Assembly (NCBI RefSeq): GCF_000315425.1 | Contig: NZ_JH992923.1 | Span: 952,750-1,016,749 of the forward strand | Source of the DNA: Massilia timonae CCUG 45783 | Lineage (GTDB): Bacteria; Pseudomonadota; Gammaproteobacteria; Burkholderiales; Burkholderiaceae_D | Direction: 5' to 3' | DNA length: 64,000 nt | In this document: positions 1-8,825 of the stretch, piece by piece | Layout of the letters: each line of letters starts with the position of its first letter | Position numbering within the stretch: the stretch's first letter is position 1 | The notes under the pieces: generated by a model | Told to the model about the DNA's origin: nothing | Seen by the model: the letters and a program-made list of their open reading frames with translations, nothing else | Database searches by the model: none | Made by a program: the position numbers and the translations under genes

Positions 1-735
1 CTGTACCGGCCCCTGATGTGGATGTCCGACCTGCTGGTCTTCGTCTGCAAGAACCAGCGTTCGTACTGGGAGACCCAGCGGGTCAGGGCGCGCAGTTCGC
101 AGGTGGTGCACAACGGCGTGGACCTCGGCCGCTTCAGGAACGATTTCGGGCCGGCGCAGATCAGCGCCTTCCGCCGGGCGCACGGCTTCGCGGGTCACGA
201 TTACGTGGTCGGCGTCTGCGGCATCCTGCGCCAGGAGAAGGGGCACCAGGACCTGCTGCGCGCGCTTCATATGGCGCGCACGGCCGGCACCTGCGCCAAG
301 TGCCTGATGATCGGCGATGGGCCGATGCGGCCGGCGATCGAGTCCACCATCGACAGCCTGCGCCTGACCGGGGACGTGGCGATCACGGGCGTGCTGGCCG
401 ACGTGCGGCTCGCCATCGGCTCGTGCGACGTCATCGTGGTGCCTTCGCATAACGAGACATTCTCGATCGCGGCCCTCGAGGCGATGGCCCTGGGTAAGCC
501 CCTGATCATGGCCGACGTCGGCGGCGCCTCGGAGCAGGTCGAGCACTCGGGCAACGGTTACCTGTATCCCAAGGCCGACGTGGCCGCGCTGTCCGACCGC
601 ATCCTGCGCATGGCCGATCCCGGCTGCCGGAGCGCGTTCGGCGCTGCCAGCCTGCGCAAGGTGATCCACGAATTCTCGCTGACGCGGATGGTGGACGCCT
701 ACGTGCGCGAACTGATCGACCTGGCGCGCGACTGA
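1..735 (+). CDS. GT4-family glycosyltransferase, 5' truncated by window edge
   Basis: The frame is open from base 1, so the true start lies upstream; about 244 residues are visible. They form the C-terminal half of a GT-B fold glycosyltransferase: an HNGVD-F segment typical of the domain linker, a VCGILRQEKGH strand-loop that contacts the donor nucleotide in this family, and the EX7E signature (E-TFSIAAL-E) near the end followed by a G-GASEQV turn. Such enzymes transfer sugars from nucleotide-sugars to growing lipid-linked glycans at the cytoplasmic face of the inner membrane. The flippase gene begins one base after the stop, so the two are surely co-transcribed, which places the enzyme in exopolysaccharide or O-antigen assembly. 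The substrate cannot be deduced. Confidence 0.85.
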   Translation: MYRPLMWMSDLLVFVCKNQRSYWETQRVRARSSQVVHNGVDLGRFRNDFGPAQISAFRRAHGFAGHDYVVGVCGILRQEKGHQDLLRALHMARTAGTCAKCLMIGDGPMRPAIESTIDSLRLTGDVAITGVLADVRLAIGSCDVIVVPSHNETFSIAALEAMALGKPLIMADVGGASEQVEHSGNGYLYPKADVAALSDRILRMADPGCRSAFGAASLRKVIHEFSLTRMVDAYVRELIDLARD

Positions 736-736
736 C

Positions 737-2239
737 ATGGCACGCGCCGGTCGCGCCATGGGATTGAGCCGGTCGGCGGCGTTCCTGACCGCCGGTGGCA
801 TGGTCGAATTCGCCCTGCAGTTCCTGCTGCCCGTGATCCTGGTGCGCCAGCTCGACGCCGACACGTTCGGCCAGTACCGCTTCCTGACCCTGATGCTGGG
901 CACGGCGCTGGCGCTGGCGCCGGCCTTCATGCCGCAGGCGCTGTACTACTTCCTGCCGCGCGCCGGCGGGCGGCAGCTGACGGTGATCGGCAACGCGCTC
1001 GCCTACCTGGCCTGCATGGGCCTGGTGGTGGCCCTGCTCGCGAGCCCGGCCAGTCCGCTCACGGGCGACCTGTCGCGCGCGCTGCACGGGGCCACGCACG
1101 GCCTGTCGGCGCTGTACCTGGGACTGTCCGTGCTGTTGACGATCACGACCACGCTGGCGATCGCCGAGGGACGCATCCTGTGGCATTGCAGCACCGAGCT
1201 GGCGCTGGCCCTGCTGCGCACGGCGCTGGTGGCCGTGGCCGCGATCCTGTCGCACGACATCGCCTGGGTGCTGGCGGCGCTGGTGCTCGATGCCGCGCTG
1301 CGCCTGGTGGTGCTGGCGGCCTATTTCCTGACGCGGCCCGGCGGAGCGCGCCTGCGCTGCGCGCCGGCGAGCCTGCTGGCGCAACTGCGTTATGCGCTGC
1401 CGTTCGCCGCGGGCGGCAGCCTGTTCGCGATGCGGGCCCAGGCCGACGGCTGGATCGCCGCGTCGCTCATGCCGACGCACGTCTTTGCCGCGTTCACCAT
1501 TGGCGCCGTGGCGCTGCCGGTCGCCTCGCTGATCCGCCAGCCGATCAACAGCGCCATGCTGCCGCACCTGAACCGCGCCTTCGCCGGCGGCGCCCGCGCC
1601 GAAGTGCACGCGCTGCTGCTCAAGGGGAGCGGGGCGGCGACGCTGCTGCTGGCGCCGCTGGCCGGCGCGCTGTTCCTGCTGGCGCCCGAGATCGTGGCGC
1701 TGGTCTACACCGAGCGCTATCTGGCGGCGGTCCCGGTGATGCGCCTGTACCTGCTGCTGGTCGCGCTGCAGTCGGTGGCGGTCGGCTTCGCGATGCCGGC
1801 GCTCGACATGGGCCGGCTGGCGCTGCGGATCAATCTCGCAGGGCTGGCGCTGTCCGCCTCCCTGAGCCTGGCCGGCGTGCACTGGTTCGGCCTGGCCGGC
1901 GCGGCGCTCGGCAGCGTGGCCGCCTTCCTGCTGTGCGAACTGGCCAATGCGCGCGCCGTGGGGAAGGTGCTGGGCCGGCCATGGCGCGCGATGTTCCCGC
2001 TGCGGCTGGCGGGGCTGGTGCTGGGCGCCTGCGTGGCCGCAATCCTGCTGGCCGAATGGTGCGCGCCGGCGTTCGGCGCCGGCCCGTGGCGCTCCCTCGG
2101 GGGCAAGCTTGGCGTGTACGCCGCCGCGGCCCTGACGCTGTTCGCCGCCTGCGGCGGCCTGGGAGAGCTGCGCCGCCTGTGCGCGCCGTTCGCCGTTCCC
2201 GGCGTGGCGCCGGCCGCGGCGCGGCCGCCATCGGCCTGA
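737..2239 (+). CDS. Polysaccharide flippase (Wzx/MOP superfamily)
   Basis: A 500-residue, very hydrophobic protein with about 12-14 predicted membrane segments spread over its whole length. The N-terminal part (LVRQLDADTFGQYRFL-like) is the conserved start of RfbX/PST-type polysaccharide transporters, which flip undecaprenyl-linked oligosaccharide repeat units across the inner membrane. The start codon lies one base after the stop of the glycosyltransferase, indicating translational coupling. A second in-frame ATG 13 codons in (position 776) would also be possible. Together with the Wzz-like protein downstream this suggests a Wzx/Wzy-dependent pathway; no Wzy polymerase is visible in the window and it may lie upstream. 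The family is clear, the exact substrate unknown. Confidence 0.85.
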   Translation: MARAGRAMGLSRSAAFLTAGGMVEFALQFLLPVILVRQLDADTFGQYRFLTLMLGTALALAPAFMPQALYYFLPRAGGRQLTVIGNALAYLACMGLVVALLASPASPLTGDLSRALHGATHGLSALYLGLSVLLTITTTLAIAEGRILWHCSTELALALLRTALVAVAAILSHDIAWVLAALVLDAALRLVVLAAYFLTRPGGARLRCAPASLLAQLRYALPFAAGGSLFAMRAQADGWIAASLMPTHVFAAFTIGAVALPVASLIRQPINSAMLPHLNRAFAGGARAEVHALLLKGSGAATLLLAPLAGALFLLAPEIVALVYTERYLAAVPVMRLYLLLVALQSVAVGFAMPALDMGRLALRINLAGLALSASLSLAGVHWFGLAGAALGSVAAFLLCELANARAVGKVLGRPWRAMFPLRLAGLVLGACVAAILLAEWCAPAFGAGPWRSLGGKLGVYAAAALTLFAACGGLGELRRLCAPFAVPGVAPAAARPPSA

Positions 2240-2464
2240 ATGTCGCTGTCGCGGGTGTGCATAGGCACCTGGAACCCGCGTCAGCGTCGGCCGGGGGCGC
2301 TTCGAACACCTTTACGGCTTGCTGAGGTACGGGTCGCCTTGATTTAGCTCAGCAAGGAACGTGTTTATCGCGCTAGGGTAGTGATTGCAGGGTTGCCGTC
2401 ACGCGCCAGGTCACTTAAATAGCCGCACAGCAGTGCGCTGTGCCGGTCCAACCGAGGGAACAGC

Positions 2465-3925
2465 ATGGGCAAGAACGAAATCCTGACACCCGAAGTCACG
2501 CCGTTGGACAGGTTCGATCCCGGCCCCGCGCTGGTGCCATTCCGGCTGGCGGAACATGTCGGGGTGATGGTGCGCCACCGGCTGTTCATCGTGCTGGTCA
2601 CCCTGTCGGTGGCGGCGCTGGGCACCCTCTATGCCCTGGCGCGGCCTCAGTCCTACACGGCCAACCTGCTCATCCACGTGACCGACATGCGCTCGTCCGA
2701 ACCGCGCACGCTGCTCGGCGAGACGACGCCGGGTTCGGCCTACAAGCGCGCCATGTCCGAAGCCGAACTGCTGCGCTCACGCGCGGTCATCGGGACCGCC
2801 GCGACGCGCCTGCGGCTGGACGTGGTGGCCGAGCCGCGCTACTTCCCGCTGATCGGCACGGCGCTGGCGCGCTGGAATGCGCGCCACGGCCTGGCGCCGG
2901 CGCCGTACGGCGGCTATGCCTGGGGCGGCGAGCGCATCCGGGTCAGCGAACTGACCGTGCCCCCCGAGCTGCTCGACCAGCCGCTCCTTGTCACGCGCCT
3001 CGACCGGGAACGCTACAGCCTGCGCGCCGGGGACGGCCCCCGCGCCGTCGTCGGCCGGGTCGGCACGCCGCTGGCGGCGGCGCTGGACGGCGGCAGCGTG
3101 CACCTGACGATCGACGCACTGGAGGGCGCGCCGGGCACCGACTACCTGGTGGCGCGGCGCTCGGTGCCGGCCGTGATCGAGGAGATCGGCGCCGGGCTGG
3201 ACATTGCCGAGCTCGGCAAGGATACCGGCGTCCTCAGCGTGAGGCTCCAGGGCGCCGAGCCGCGCCGCATCACGGCTGTCCTCAACGAGATCGGCAACGT
3301 CTACATGGAGCATGTGCATCGCCAGAAAGCGAGCGAGTCGACCGGCTCGATGGACGTCCTGCGCGCGCGCCTTCCCGGGCTGCGCCAGCGCGTCGCCGCC
3401 GCCGAGGAGCGCTACGAATCCTACCGCCGCCAGCACGGCGCCGCGGACGTCGTCGAGGATACGCGCCTGGCGCTGGGCCGGCTGTCCTCGACCCGCGAGC
3501 AATTGGCCCAGTTGCAGCGCCGGCGCGCCGAGCTGGGCGTGCGCTTCGGGGACCAGCATCCGGAACTGCTGGCGCTCGACCGGCAGCTCGAAGGGGCGCG
3601 TCGCGAGATCGCCGGCCTCGAAGCGGACACCGGGCGCCTCCCCGCCGTGGCGACCGAGCTCGAGCGCCGCGCGCGCGACCTGAAGGCCGAGACCGACCTG
3701 TACAACGCGGTGCTGCGCCGGACCGAGGAACTCGACGTCGATGCCGGAGACCGCTCCAGCAACGTCAGGATCGTCGACGAGGCGGTCGTGCCAACGAAGC
3801 CGGCCGGTTCGCGCAAGGCGATCGTCGCCATCTCCGTCGTGCTCGGCCTGTTCTTCGGCATCGGCGGGGCCTTTTTCCTGACCTTGCGTGAGCGGCTGCG
3901 CCAGCAGTATGGGGGGGATGCATGA
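2465..3925 (+). CDS. Wzz/GNVR chain-length determinant (polysaccharide co-polymerase)
   Basis: The 486-residue protein has a membrane segment near residues 40-60, a long charged periplasmic region with heptad-like coiled coil (about 290-420), and a second membrane segment near 453-473 preceded by a Pro/Gly motif (VVPTKPAGSRK). This is the topology of Wzz/PCP proteins, which set polymer length in Wzy-dependent polysaccharide export. A BY-kinase domain with Walker motifs, often fused at the C terminus in PCP-2a proteins, is absent; only about 13 cytoplasmic residues follow the last helix. The region between the flippase and this gene (225 bp) probably contains its own promoter. It overlaps the next gene by four bases (ATGA). 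Confidence 0.88.
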   Translation: MGKNEILTPEVTPLDRFDPGPALVPFRLAEHVGVMVRHRLFIVLVTLSVAALGTLYALARPQSYTANLLIHVTDMRSSEPRTLLGETTPGSAYKRAMSEAELLRSRAVIGTAATRLRLDVVAEPRYFPLIGTALARWNARHGLAPAPYGGYAWGGERIRVSELTVPPELLDQPLLVTRLDRERYSLRAGDGPRAVVGRVGTPLAAALDGGSVHLTIDALEGAPGTDYLVARRSVPAVIEEIGAGLDIAELGKDTGVLSVRLQGAEPRRITAVLNEIGNVYMEHVHRQKASESTGSMDVLRARLPGLRQRVAAAEERYESYRRQHGAADVVEDTRLALGRLSSTREQLAQLQRRRAELGVRFGDQHPELLALDRQLEGARREIAGLEADTGRLPAVATELERRARDLKAETDLYNAVLRRTEELDVDAGDRSSNVRIVDEAVVPTKPAGSRKAIVAISVVLGLFFGIGGAFFLTLRERLRQQYGGDA

Positions 3926-4203
3926 ACCGGGTCGCGCGTATCGGAATCGTCCTGCTGGCCGCTGGCGTGTTGTGCGTCCTGCGCATCGCCCTCGTGCTCC
4001 TTGGGGTCCTGGTGTATCTGTTGCTGTTGCCGGGCGTGATCGCCATGAAGCGCGACTATCCCCACGCCGACCGGGTCTTCCTGTGGTGCGCGCTGCTGGG
4101 CTGGACCGGGGCGGCCTGGATCGCGGCCCTGGTCTTCGTCCTGACGCGGCGCTCAACCCCTGTGCGTGAATGCGGGCCATCGGCCCTTCATGGCCACCGG
4201 TGA
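3922..4203 (+). CDS. Small hypothetical membrane protein
   Basis: The 93-residue protein starts inside the stop of the Wzz-like gene (ATGA overlap), so it is translationally coupled to it. It consists largely of two hydrophobic segments, about residues 5-36 (rich in V/L/I) and 50-75 (FLWCALLGWTGAAWIAALVF), separated by a short charged loop with a K-R-D-Y segment, and a short polar tail. I recognise no family; it resembles superinfection-immunity-like or other two-helix inner-membrane proteins found next to polysaccharide genes. A role as an accessory of the co-polymerase is inferred only from the overlap. Confidence 0.65.
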   Translation: MNRVARIGIVLLAAGVLCVLRIALVLLGVLVYLLLLPGVIAMKRDYPHADRVFLWCALLGWTGAAWIAALVFVLTRRSTPVRECGPSALHGHR

Positions 4204-4237
4204 CGCGCCGTCGTATTCGCCCGGCGCGAACGGGCCG

Positions 4238-4837
4238 TTATCCGCGCACGCCCACCAGCTTGTGCACCAGCTCCGACGACGTCGATGCCGCGAATTTGCG
4301 CATCAGGCTGGCCCGGTGCATTTCCACCGTGCGCGGGCTCAGGGCCGTATCGCGTGCAATCATCTTGCTCGTCTTTCCTTCGACCAGCAGCGCCGCGATC
4401 TCGCGCTCGCGCGGGGTCAGTTGCGCCGTCACCGGACGTTTTTCGCTGACGTCCTCGAAGGTCCAGACACCGGCGCCCAGGGGTTGGGCCGGGTCCAGTG
4501 CGCGGCCCGTCACGTGGCACCAGAACAGTTCGCCGCTGGCGCGGCGCATGATGCGCTCGTCAGAATAGCGGCCCCGGGTATTCATGATGGGGATGATGCG
4601 GTCGCCGGTACGCAGGAATTCGTCCATCGTCGGGTACAGCACGCTGAACGACAGGCTTTGAAGGTGACCCGGCGGATAGCCGAACATTTCCTCCAGCGCG
4701 CCATTGCAGGTCTGGATCACGCGGTCGAGCGACACGCACATGCCGACCGGCGCGTGCTGGAAGATCATTTCATAGTCGATGCCCGGACTCTGTGGGTTTT
4801 GGTGGTTCATCTGATGCAGATCGACAGCCGTCTTCAT
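4238..4837 (-). CDS. PAS-LuxR family transcriptional regulator
   Basis: A 199-residue protein with an N-terminal PAS domain (about residues 20-125: IFQHAPVGMCV, CNGALEEMFGYP, then the GVWTFEDVSEK terminal strand) and a C-terminal LuxR/NarL helix-turn-helix (about 138-195: LTPREREIAALL, KMIARDTALSPRTVEMHR). There is no receiver domain. It is transcribed away from scoA, with 126 bp between the two starts, so it is the natural candidate regulator of that operon. A perfect 14-bp palindrome lies in the gap at 4863-4876. The start could also be the internal Met 10 codons downstream. The ligand sensed by the PAS domain is unknown. Confidence 0.85.
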   Translation of the reverse strand: MKTAVDLHQMNHQNPQSPGIDYEMIFQHAPVGMCVSLDRVIQTCNGALEEMFGYPPGHLQSLSFSVLYPTMDEFLRTGDRIIPIMNTRGRYSDERIMRRASGELFWCHVTGRALDPAQPLGAGVWTFEDVSEKRPVTAQLTPREREIAALLVEGKTSKMIARDTALSPRTVEMHRASLMRKFAASTSSELVHKLVGVRG

Positions 4838-4862
4838 TCGCCGTGCTATGTGTTGGGATTGG

Positions 4863-4876
4863 CCGTAGTTCTACGG
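4863..4876. promoter_or_regulatory. Perfect palindrome, candidate operator between regulator and scoA
   Basis: The sequence CCGTAG-TT-CTACGG is a perfect inverted repeat with 6-bp arms and a 2-bp centre. It lies 26 bp upstream of the PAS-LuxR start and 88 bp upstream of scoA, immediately before the candidate -35 box at 4879. Its size and symmetry suit a dimeric LuxR-type helix-turn-helix. Binding is inferred from position and symmetry only. Confidence 0.45.
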
Positions 4877-4878
4877 TA

Positions 4879-4907
4879 TTGTGCTTCGTTGTCACGTATT
4901 CTATGCT
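4879..4907 (+). promoter_or_regulatory. Candidate sigma-70 promoter of scoAB
   Basis: TTGTGC at 4879-4884 and TATGCT at 4902-4907 are separated by exactly 17 bp, about 57 bp upstream of the scoA start. The -35 box begins two bases after the palindrome at 4863-4876, an arrangement typical of activator-dependent promoters. A second AT-rich stretch (TATAAA, 4948-4953) is too near the start codon to be its -10. Confidence 0.4.
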
Positions 4908-4963
4908 GAGAGTCTACTCAGTAGTACAGAAGAGCTTTGGCTTAACCTATAAAAGGGACGGGT

Positions 4964-5659
4964 ATGAATAAAGTTTATCCTGACGCGCGCGCCGCCCTGG
5001 CCGGCATCGTTCAAGACGGCCAGACCATCGCCGTGGGCGGCTTCGGCCTGTGCGGCATTCCGGAAGCCCTGATCGCGGCGCTGCGCGATTCGGGCGTCAA
5101 GAACCTCACCGCCATTTCCAACAATGCCGGCGTGGACGGTTTCGGCCTCGGCCAGCTGCTGGAAACGCGCCAGATCAAGAAGATGATTTCGTCCTATGTG
5201 GGCGAAAACAAGGAATTCGCGCGCCAGTTCCTGGCCGGCGAACTCGAGCTCGAGTTCACCCCGCAGGGCACCCTGGCCGAGAAGCTGCGCGCCGGTGGCG
5301 CCGGCATTCCGGCCTTCTTCACCAAGACCGGCTACGGCACCATCGTCGCCGAGGGCAAGGAAACCCGTGAGTTCAACGGCGAGCACTACGTGATGGAACA
5401 CGCGCTGTTCCCGGACGTGTCGCTGGTCAAGGCCCATATGGCCGACCGCGCCGGCAACCTGGTGTTCCGCAAGACAGCACGCAACTTCAATCCGAACGTG
5501 GCCATGGCCGGCAAGGTCTGCATCGTGGAAGTCGAGAAACTGGTCGAGATCGGCGAGATCGATCCGGACCAGGTGCACCTGGCCAGCATCTTCGTGCACC
5601 GCATCGTCCACAATCCGACGCCCGAGAAACGCATCGAACAGCGCACCGTACGCGCTTGA
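4964..5659 (+). CDS. scoA: 3-oxoacid (succinyl-CoA:acetoacetate) CoA-transferase subunit A
   Basis: The 231-residue protein is a full-length family I CoA-transferase alpha subunit, with the conserved glycine-rich CoA-binding turn GGFGLCGIP at about residues 25-33 and a TAISNNAG segment. With the beta subunit encoded 24 bp downstream it moves CoA from succinyl-CoA to acetoacetate or a related 3-oxo acid in the cytoplasm. The bdhA gene at 14.1-14.9 kb makes acetoacetate from 3-hydroxybutyrate, so a ketone-body or polyhydroxybutyrate role is likely. 3-Oxoadipate (PcaI) or short fatty acids (AtoD) remain possible substrates. The ribosome site AGGGACGGG sits just before ATG 4964. Confidence 0.88.
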   Translation: MNKVYPDARAALAGIVQDGQTIAVGGFGLCGIPEALIAALRDSGVKNLTAISNNAGVDGFGLGQLLETRQIKKMISSYVGENKEFARQFLAGELELEFTPQGTLAEKLRAGGAGIPAFFTKTGYGTIVAEGKETREFNGEHYVMEHALFPDVSLVKAHMADRAGNLVFRKTARNFNPNVAMAGKVCIVEVEKLVEIGEIDPDQVHLASIFVHRIVHNPTPEKRIEQRTVRA

Positions 5660-5683
5660 TCACACACATTCGGAGACAAGAAC

Positions 5684-6334
5684 ATGGCATGGACTCGTGA
5701 TGAAATGGCCGCGCGCGCGGCCCGGGAGCTGCAGGACGGCTTCTATGTGAACCTGGGCATCGGCTTGCCGACCCTCGTCGCCAACTATGTACCCAAGGAT
5801 ATCGAGGTGTTCCTGCAGTCCGAGAACGGCCTGCTGGGCATCGGCCCGTTCCCCACCGAAGCCGAAGTCGACGCCGACCTGATCAACGCCGGCAAGCAGA
5901 CCGTGACGGCGCTGCCCGGTTCCGCCTACTTCAGCTCGGCCGACTCTTTCGGCATGATTCGCGGCGGCAAGATCAACCTGGCGATCCTGGGCGCGATGCA
6001 GGTGTCGGAACACGGCGACCTGGCCAACTGGATGATCCCAGGCAAGATGGTGAAGGGCATGGGCGGCGCGATGGACCTGGTCGCCGGCGTCAAGCGCGTG
6101 GTGGTCGTGATGGAACATGTCGCCACCGCCAAGGATGGTTCCACCAGCCACAAGATCCTCAAGAAATGCGACTTGCCCCTGACCGGCGTGGGCGTGGTCG
6201 ACCGCATCATCACCGACCTCGGGGTGATCGATGTGACCGATACCGGCCTCAAGGTAGTGGAACTGGCGCCGGGCGTGAGCCGTGACGAGATCGTGGCCGC
6301 CACTGGCTGCGAACTGGATACCTCGGCGCTGTAG
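5684..6334 (+). CDS. scoB: 3-oxoacid CoA-transferase subunit B
   Basis: The 216-residue beta subunit of the same CoA-transferase. It has the opening [11 protein letters not shown] segment and the [10 protein letters not shown] motif, whose glutamate (about residue 47) is the catalytic residue that forms the glutamyl-CoA thioester in this family. The length matches typical ScoB/PcaJ/AtoA proteins. It lies 24 bp behind scoA on the same strand and is followed by a hairpin terminator at 6355-6384, so the two genes form a complete operon. Confidence 0.9.
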   Translation: MAWTRDEMAARAARELQDGFYVNLGIGLPTLVANYVPKDIEVFLQSENGLLGIGPFPTEAEVDADLINAGKQTVTALPGSAYFSSADSFGMIRGGKINLAILGAMQVSEHGDLANWMIPGKMVKGMGGAMDLVAGVKRVVVVMEHVATAKDGSTSHKILKKCDLPLTGVGVVDRIITDLGVIDVTDTGLKVVELAPGVSRDEIVAATGCELDTSAL

Positions 6335-6354
6335 TCGGCGCGGTGTCGAACGGC

Positions 6355-6384
6355 AAAGGGCGCTGAATGTTTCTGGCGCCCTTT
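6355..6384 (+). terminator. Rho-independent-like terminator after scoB
   Basis: AAAGGGCGC (6355-6363) and GCGCCCTTT (6376-6384) form a perfect 9-bp stem with a 12-nt loop, 20 bp after the scoB stop. The T run is short and belongs to the stem, so it may act on both strands, also serving the convergent TonB-lipoprotein operon. Confidence 0.6.
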
Positions 6385-6409
6385 GTCGTTACAGCGTGCC
6401 GAATGATGC

Positions 6410-6793
6410 TTAATCCATTTTCCAGACGTATTGCACCGGAATCCAGGCCTGGACCGGCTTGCCCTTGTCGGTCGGCGGCCTGAACGTGCATTGCGAGATC
6501 GCGCTGCGGGCCGCCTCGTCGAGCGACGCGTCGCCGCTCGAGGTATAGACCCTCGATGCGATCACCTTGCCGTCGGGACCCACGAGGAAGCCGATCGTCG
6601 ACGTGCCCTCGATCCTGTCGGCGACAGCTTGTGGCGGATACACCGGTCGATGGCAGGAAGCGAAATCCACAACCGGCCGCTGCGCTGCGTTCGGATTCGC
6701 GGCGGCTTGTTCCACCACCGGCGCCTGTGCGCAACCGGCCAGGACGGCGACGGCCACGCCAAAGGCCGCGGGCATACCCAGGCTCGGCTTCAT
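6410..6793 (-). CDS. TonB C-terminal-domain lipoprotein (copy 2)
   Basis: A 127-residue protein with a short signal peptide ending in a lipobox (VLAGC, Cys about 21), then a linker and a TonB-C-type domain (YPPQAVAD, G-STIGFLVGPDGKV, SSGDASLDEAA, FRPP). It lacks the N-terminal transmembrane anchor and proline-rich span of true TonB, so an energy-transducing role is doubtful; it is probably anchored to a membrane by lipid. Two cysteines (ASCHRP and QCTF) are shared with its two paralogs in this operon and may form a disulfide. The start overlaps the stop of the upstream paralog by four bases. Confidence 0.8.
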   Translation of the reverse strand: MKPSLGMPAAFGVAVAVLAGCAQAPVVEQAAANPNAAQRPVVDFASCHRPVYPPQAVADRIEGTSTIGFLVGPDGKVIASRVYTSSGDASLDEAARSAISQCTFRPPTDKGKPVQAWIPVQYVWKMD

Positions 6794-7200
6794 TCAGGCG
6801 CCCAGGTGTATTTCAGCTCGGTCCATTGCTCCTTCGGCGCACCGTTTACGGTACCCGGCTGGAACCGGCACTTGGCGAGCGCAGCGCGCGCCTTCTCGTC
6901 GAGCGAGGCATTGCCGCTGGTCTTGCGCACCAACGCTTCGCGCACCGTGCCGTCGGCCCTGACCAGGAAGGCGAGGGTGACCGTACCTTCGACCTTGGCG
7001 GCCAGCGCCTGCGGGGGATACTCCGGCTTGCGGCAGGATTTGAAATTCGCGACCGGCTCGGTGGTGACACTGTCCGGCATCGCGGCGAAGGGATTGACCG
7101 GCGCCGTCTGGGTGCAGCCGGCCAGGGCCGCCACCGCCAATCCGGACACCAGTATCGGACGGCCTGTACTGCGCCATTTGAACAACGACTCACGCATCAA
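6790..7200 (-). CDS. TonB C-terminal-domain lipoprotein (copy 1)
   Basis: A 136-residue paralog of the next gene, with a signal peptide and lipobox (AALAGC, Cys about 29) followed by a TonB-C-type domain (YPPQALAAKVEGTV, LVRADGTV, TSGNASLDEKA, CRFQPGTV). The domain is even closer to the C-terminal tail of the M56 protease at 8822-10093 (both end in EQWTE-x-x-Y-x-W). The shared cysteines SCRKP and KCRF are present. It is in the blaI-led operon, 41 bp after the hydrolase gene. Start ATG at 7200; a second ATG follows directly. Function unknown beyond the domain. Confidence 0.8.
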   Translation of the reverse strand: MMRESLFKWRSTGRPILVSGLAVAALAGCTQTAPVNPFAAMPDSVTTEPVANFKSCRKPEYPPQALAAKVEGTVTLAFLVRADGTVREALVRKTSGNASLDEKARAALAKCRFQPGTVNGAPKEQWTELKYTWAPE

Positions 7201-7241
7201 GATCCACTCCTATTCACGGGCTCAGGCGAAATGATAGCTTA

Positions 7242-8825
7242 TCACTGCAATATTGCCAGTTTATGCATGTCATTCTCGAGGGCCTGCAGCCGCTGCCGGG
7301 CATTGTCGTTGTCGGGATTCAGCTCCAGCGAGCGGCGATAATTGATGATCGCACGCGCAGTGTCGCCACTGCGTTCGCAGGCTTCGCCCAGGCTGTCGAA
7401 AGCGTTTGCGCTCGACGCGTACAGCTCTGTCGTCAGGCCGAATACCGCGAGCGCGGCCTCCGCTTCCCCCGCCTGCAGCAAGGCATAACCCCAGGCATTG
7501 AGTTCCTTCTCGGGCAGGCCGCCGTCCTTCTCTCTTCCAAACATGGCGCGATATGCTGCGCCGGCATGCTGGAAGTCGCGGCGCGCCAGCTCCGCCGCGA
7601 ACTGCTCGCGACCGGCGGGAAGCGGCGCGGCGCGCCGGACCTCCATCGTGGCGGCATGCGCCGGGAAACCATTCCTGGCCGGAGCGGCATCCAGGTAGGC
7701 CAACGCCGCCTCGTCATCCTTCAGATAGGCGTCGAGGAAGCGCCCGACATAGCTCGCCGTCCAGCCATGGGCTTGGTTCGCATCGATGCGCGAATACTGG
7801 TTGAACCACTCGTCCCCGGCGAAACGCAGGTAGGTCGACGAGAAGGCAAAGTGTTCCATCGGGTACATCGTCAGCTTGAACATGTCGGCATGCTTCGCAT
7901 CGTTCAGGTAGCTGGACGTCGGCTTGCCGCGCGCGGCGATGTCTTCGAGCGAGGAGGGCCGCGCGGCGACATACAGCATCGGCGTCGTGGTGCGTTGCGG
8001 GGCCAGGTAGGTCGCGGCAGAGACCAATTCCGGGTAATAGCGCACCGACCCGTCCAGGGCGACGAGCGCCTTGATCCGGCTGTCCCTGGCCGCTGCCAGG
8101 ACGTTGGCGAAGCCGCTCCAGCTGAAGCCGGCCACCGCGATCCGGGCCGGATCGGCCTGGGCGAGCGTGCCGGCATAGCCGATGAGGAAGGAAATGTCGG
8201 CCGCCTGCGCTTCTGCGCCCGCCAGGTCGTTCGGCATTCGCCGCGAGCGCGGCCCTATACTGGGACTGGCGATCACGATATAGCCGTGGCTCGCCAGGTA
8301 TTCGCACAGGTCCGGGTTCTCTGCGGCGGGCGCGCTGATGCTGGGCGCATAGATGACGATCGGGAACTTGCCGCCGATGGCTGCCGCGTCGGGGCGCGCC
8401 CGCATCGGCGCGGCCAGCTCTTCCCGGAGCTGCTGCATATTTGCGCCCGGCGGCGCGTAGTTAAGCGCGATGAAGGCGTCGGCTGCTGCCTGGACGGCCG
8501 CGCTGCCGCGCGTAAAATCGGTCTCGCTGCCGGTCAGGCGCAGGTAGTCGCCGTAACGCATCGCCTGGCCCGAATCGGTGGCCGGATACCAGACCAGGGT
8601 CTGGATCGGCCGCGCCCGTTCCCGCGTGATGGGGCGTCCCGTGTCGAGATCGTGGTCGCCCAGGAAAACGCGTGACCGGTCGTATTGCTCGACGACCCGG
8701 AATCCGACCGGCAGCGGCCCCGGGGCACTTTCGAAGGTGAAATTGACCGCTGCGGCGCCCAGCGTGCTCGTGCACAGCACAAGCAGGCCGACGAGGCGAC
8801 GTACGACGCGGGCAGCTGCGCTCAC
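7242..8825 (-). CDS. Exported alpha/beta hydrolase with C-terminal TPR-like repeats
   Basis: The 527-residue protein has a signal peptide (about residues 1-27), then an alpha/beta hydrolase fold of the dienelactone hydrolase or platelet-activating-factor acetylhydrolase type. The nucleophile elbow is GFSWSG, preceded by an IVIYAPSIS strand and an oxyanion-type region. The last 110 residues form TPR-like helical pairs (AWGYALLQAGEAEAAL, AFDSLGEACERSGDTARAI, NYRRSLELNPDN). The start overlaps the stop of the M56 gene by four bases, so it belongs to the BlaI-controlled operon. It probably acts in the periplasm on an ester or lactone; the substrate cannot be told from sequence. Confidence 0.8.
   Translation of the reverse strand: MSAAARVVRRLVGLLVLCTSTLGAAAVNFTFESAPGPLPVGFRVVEQYDRSRVFLGDHDLDTGRPITRERARPIQTLVWYPATDSGQAMRYGDYLRLTGSETDFTRGSAAVQAAADAFIALNYAPPGANMQQLREELAAPMRARPDAAAIGGKFPIVIYAPSISAPAAENPDLCEYLASHGYIVIASPSIGPRSRRMPNDLAGAEAQAADISFLIGYAGTLAQADPARIAVAGFSWSGFANVLAAARDSRIKALVALDGSVRYYPELVSAATYLAPQRTTTPMLYVAARPSSLEDIAARGKPTSSYLNDAKHADMFKLTMYPMEHFAFSSTYLRFAGDEWFNQYSRIDANQAHGWTASYVGRFLDAYLKDDEAALAYLDAAPARNGFPAHAATMEVRRAAPLPAGREQFAAELARRDFQHAGAAYRAMFGREKDGGLPEKELNAWGYALLQAGEAEAALAVFGLTTELYASSANAFDSLGEACERSGDTARAIINYRRSLELNPDNDNARQRLQALENDMHKLAILQ

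Noticed and set aside
4948-4953. TATAAA before scoA as a -10 box
   Set aside because: It lies only 11 bp before the start codon, leaving no space for a normal transcript leader.
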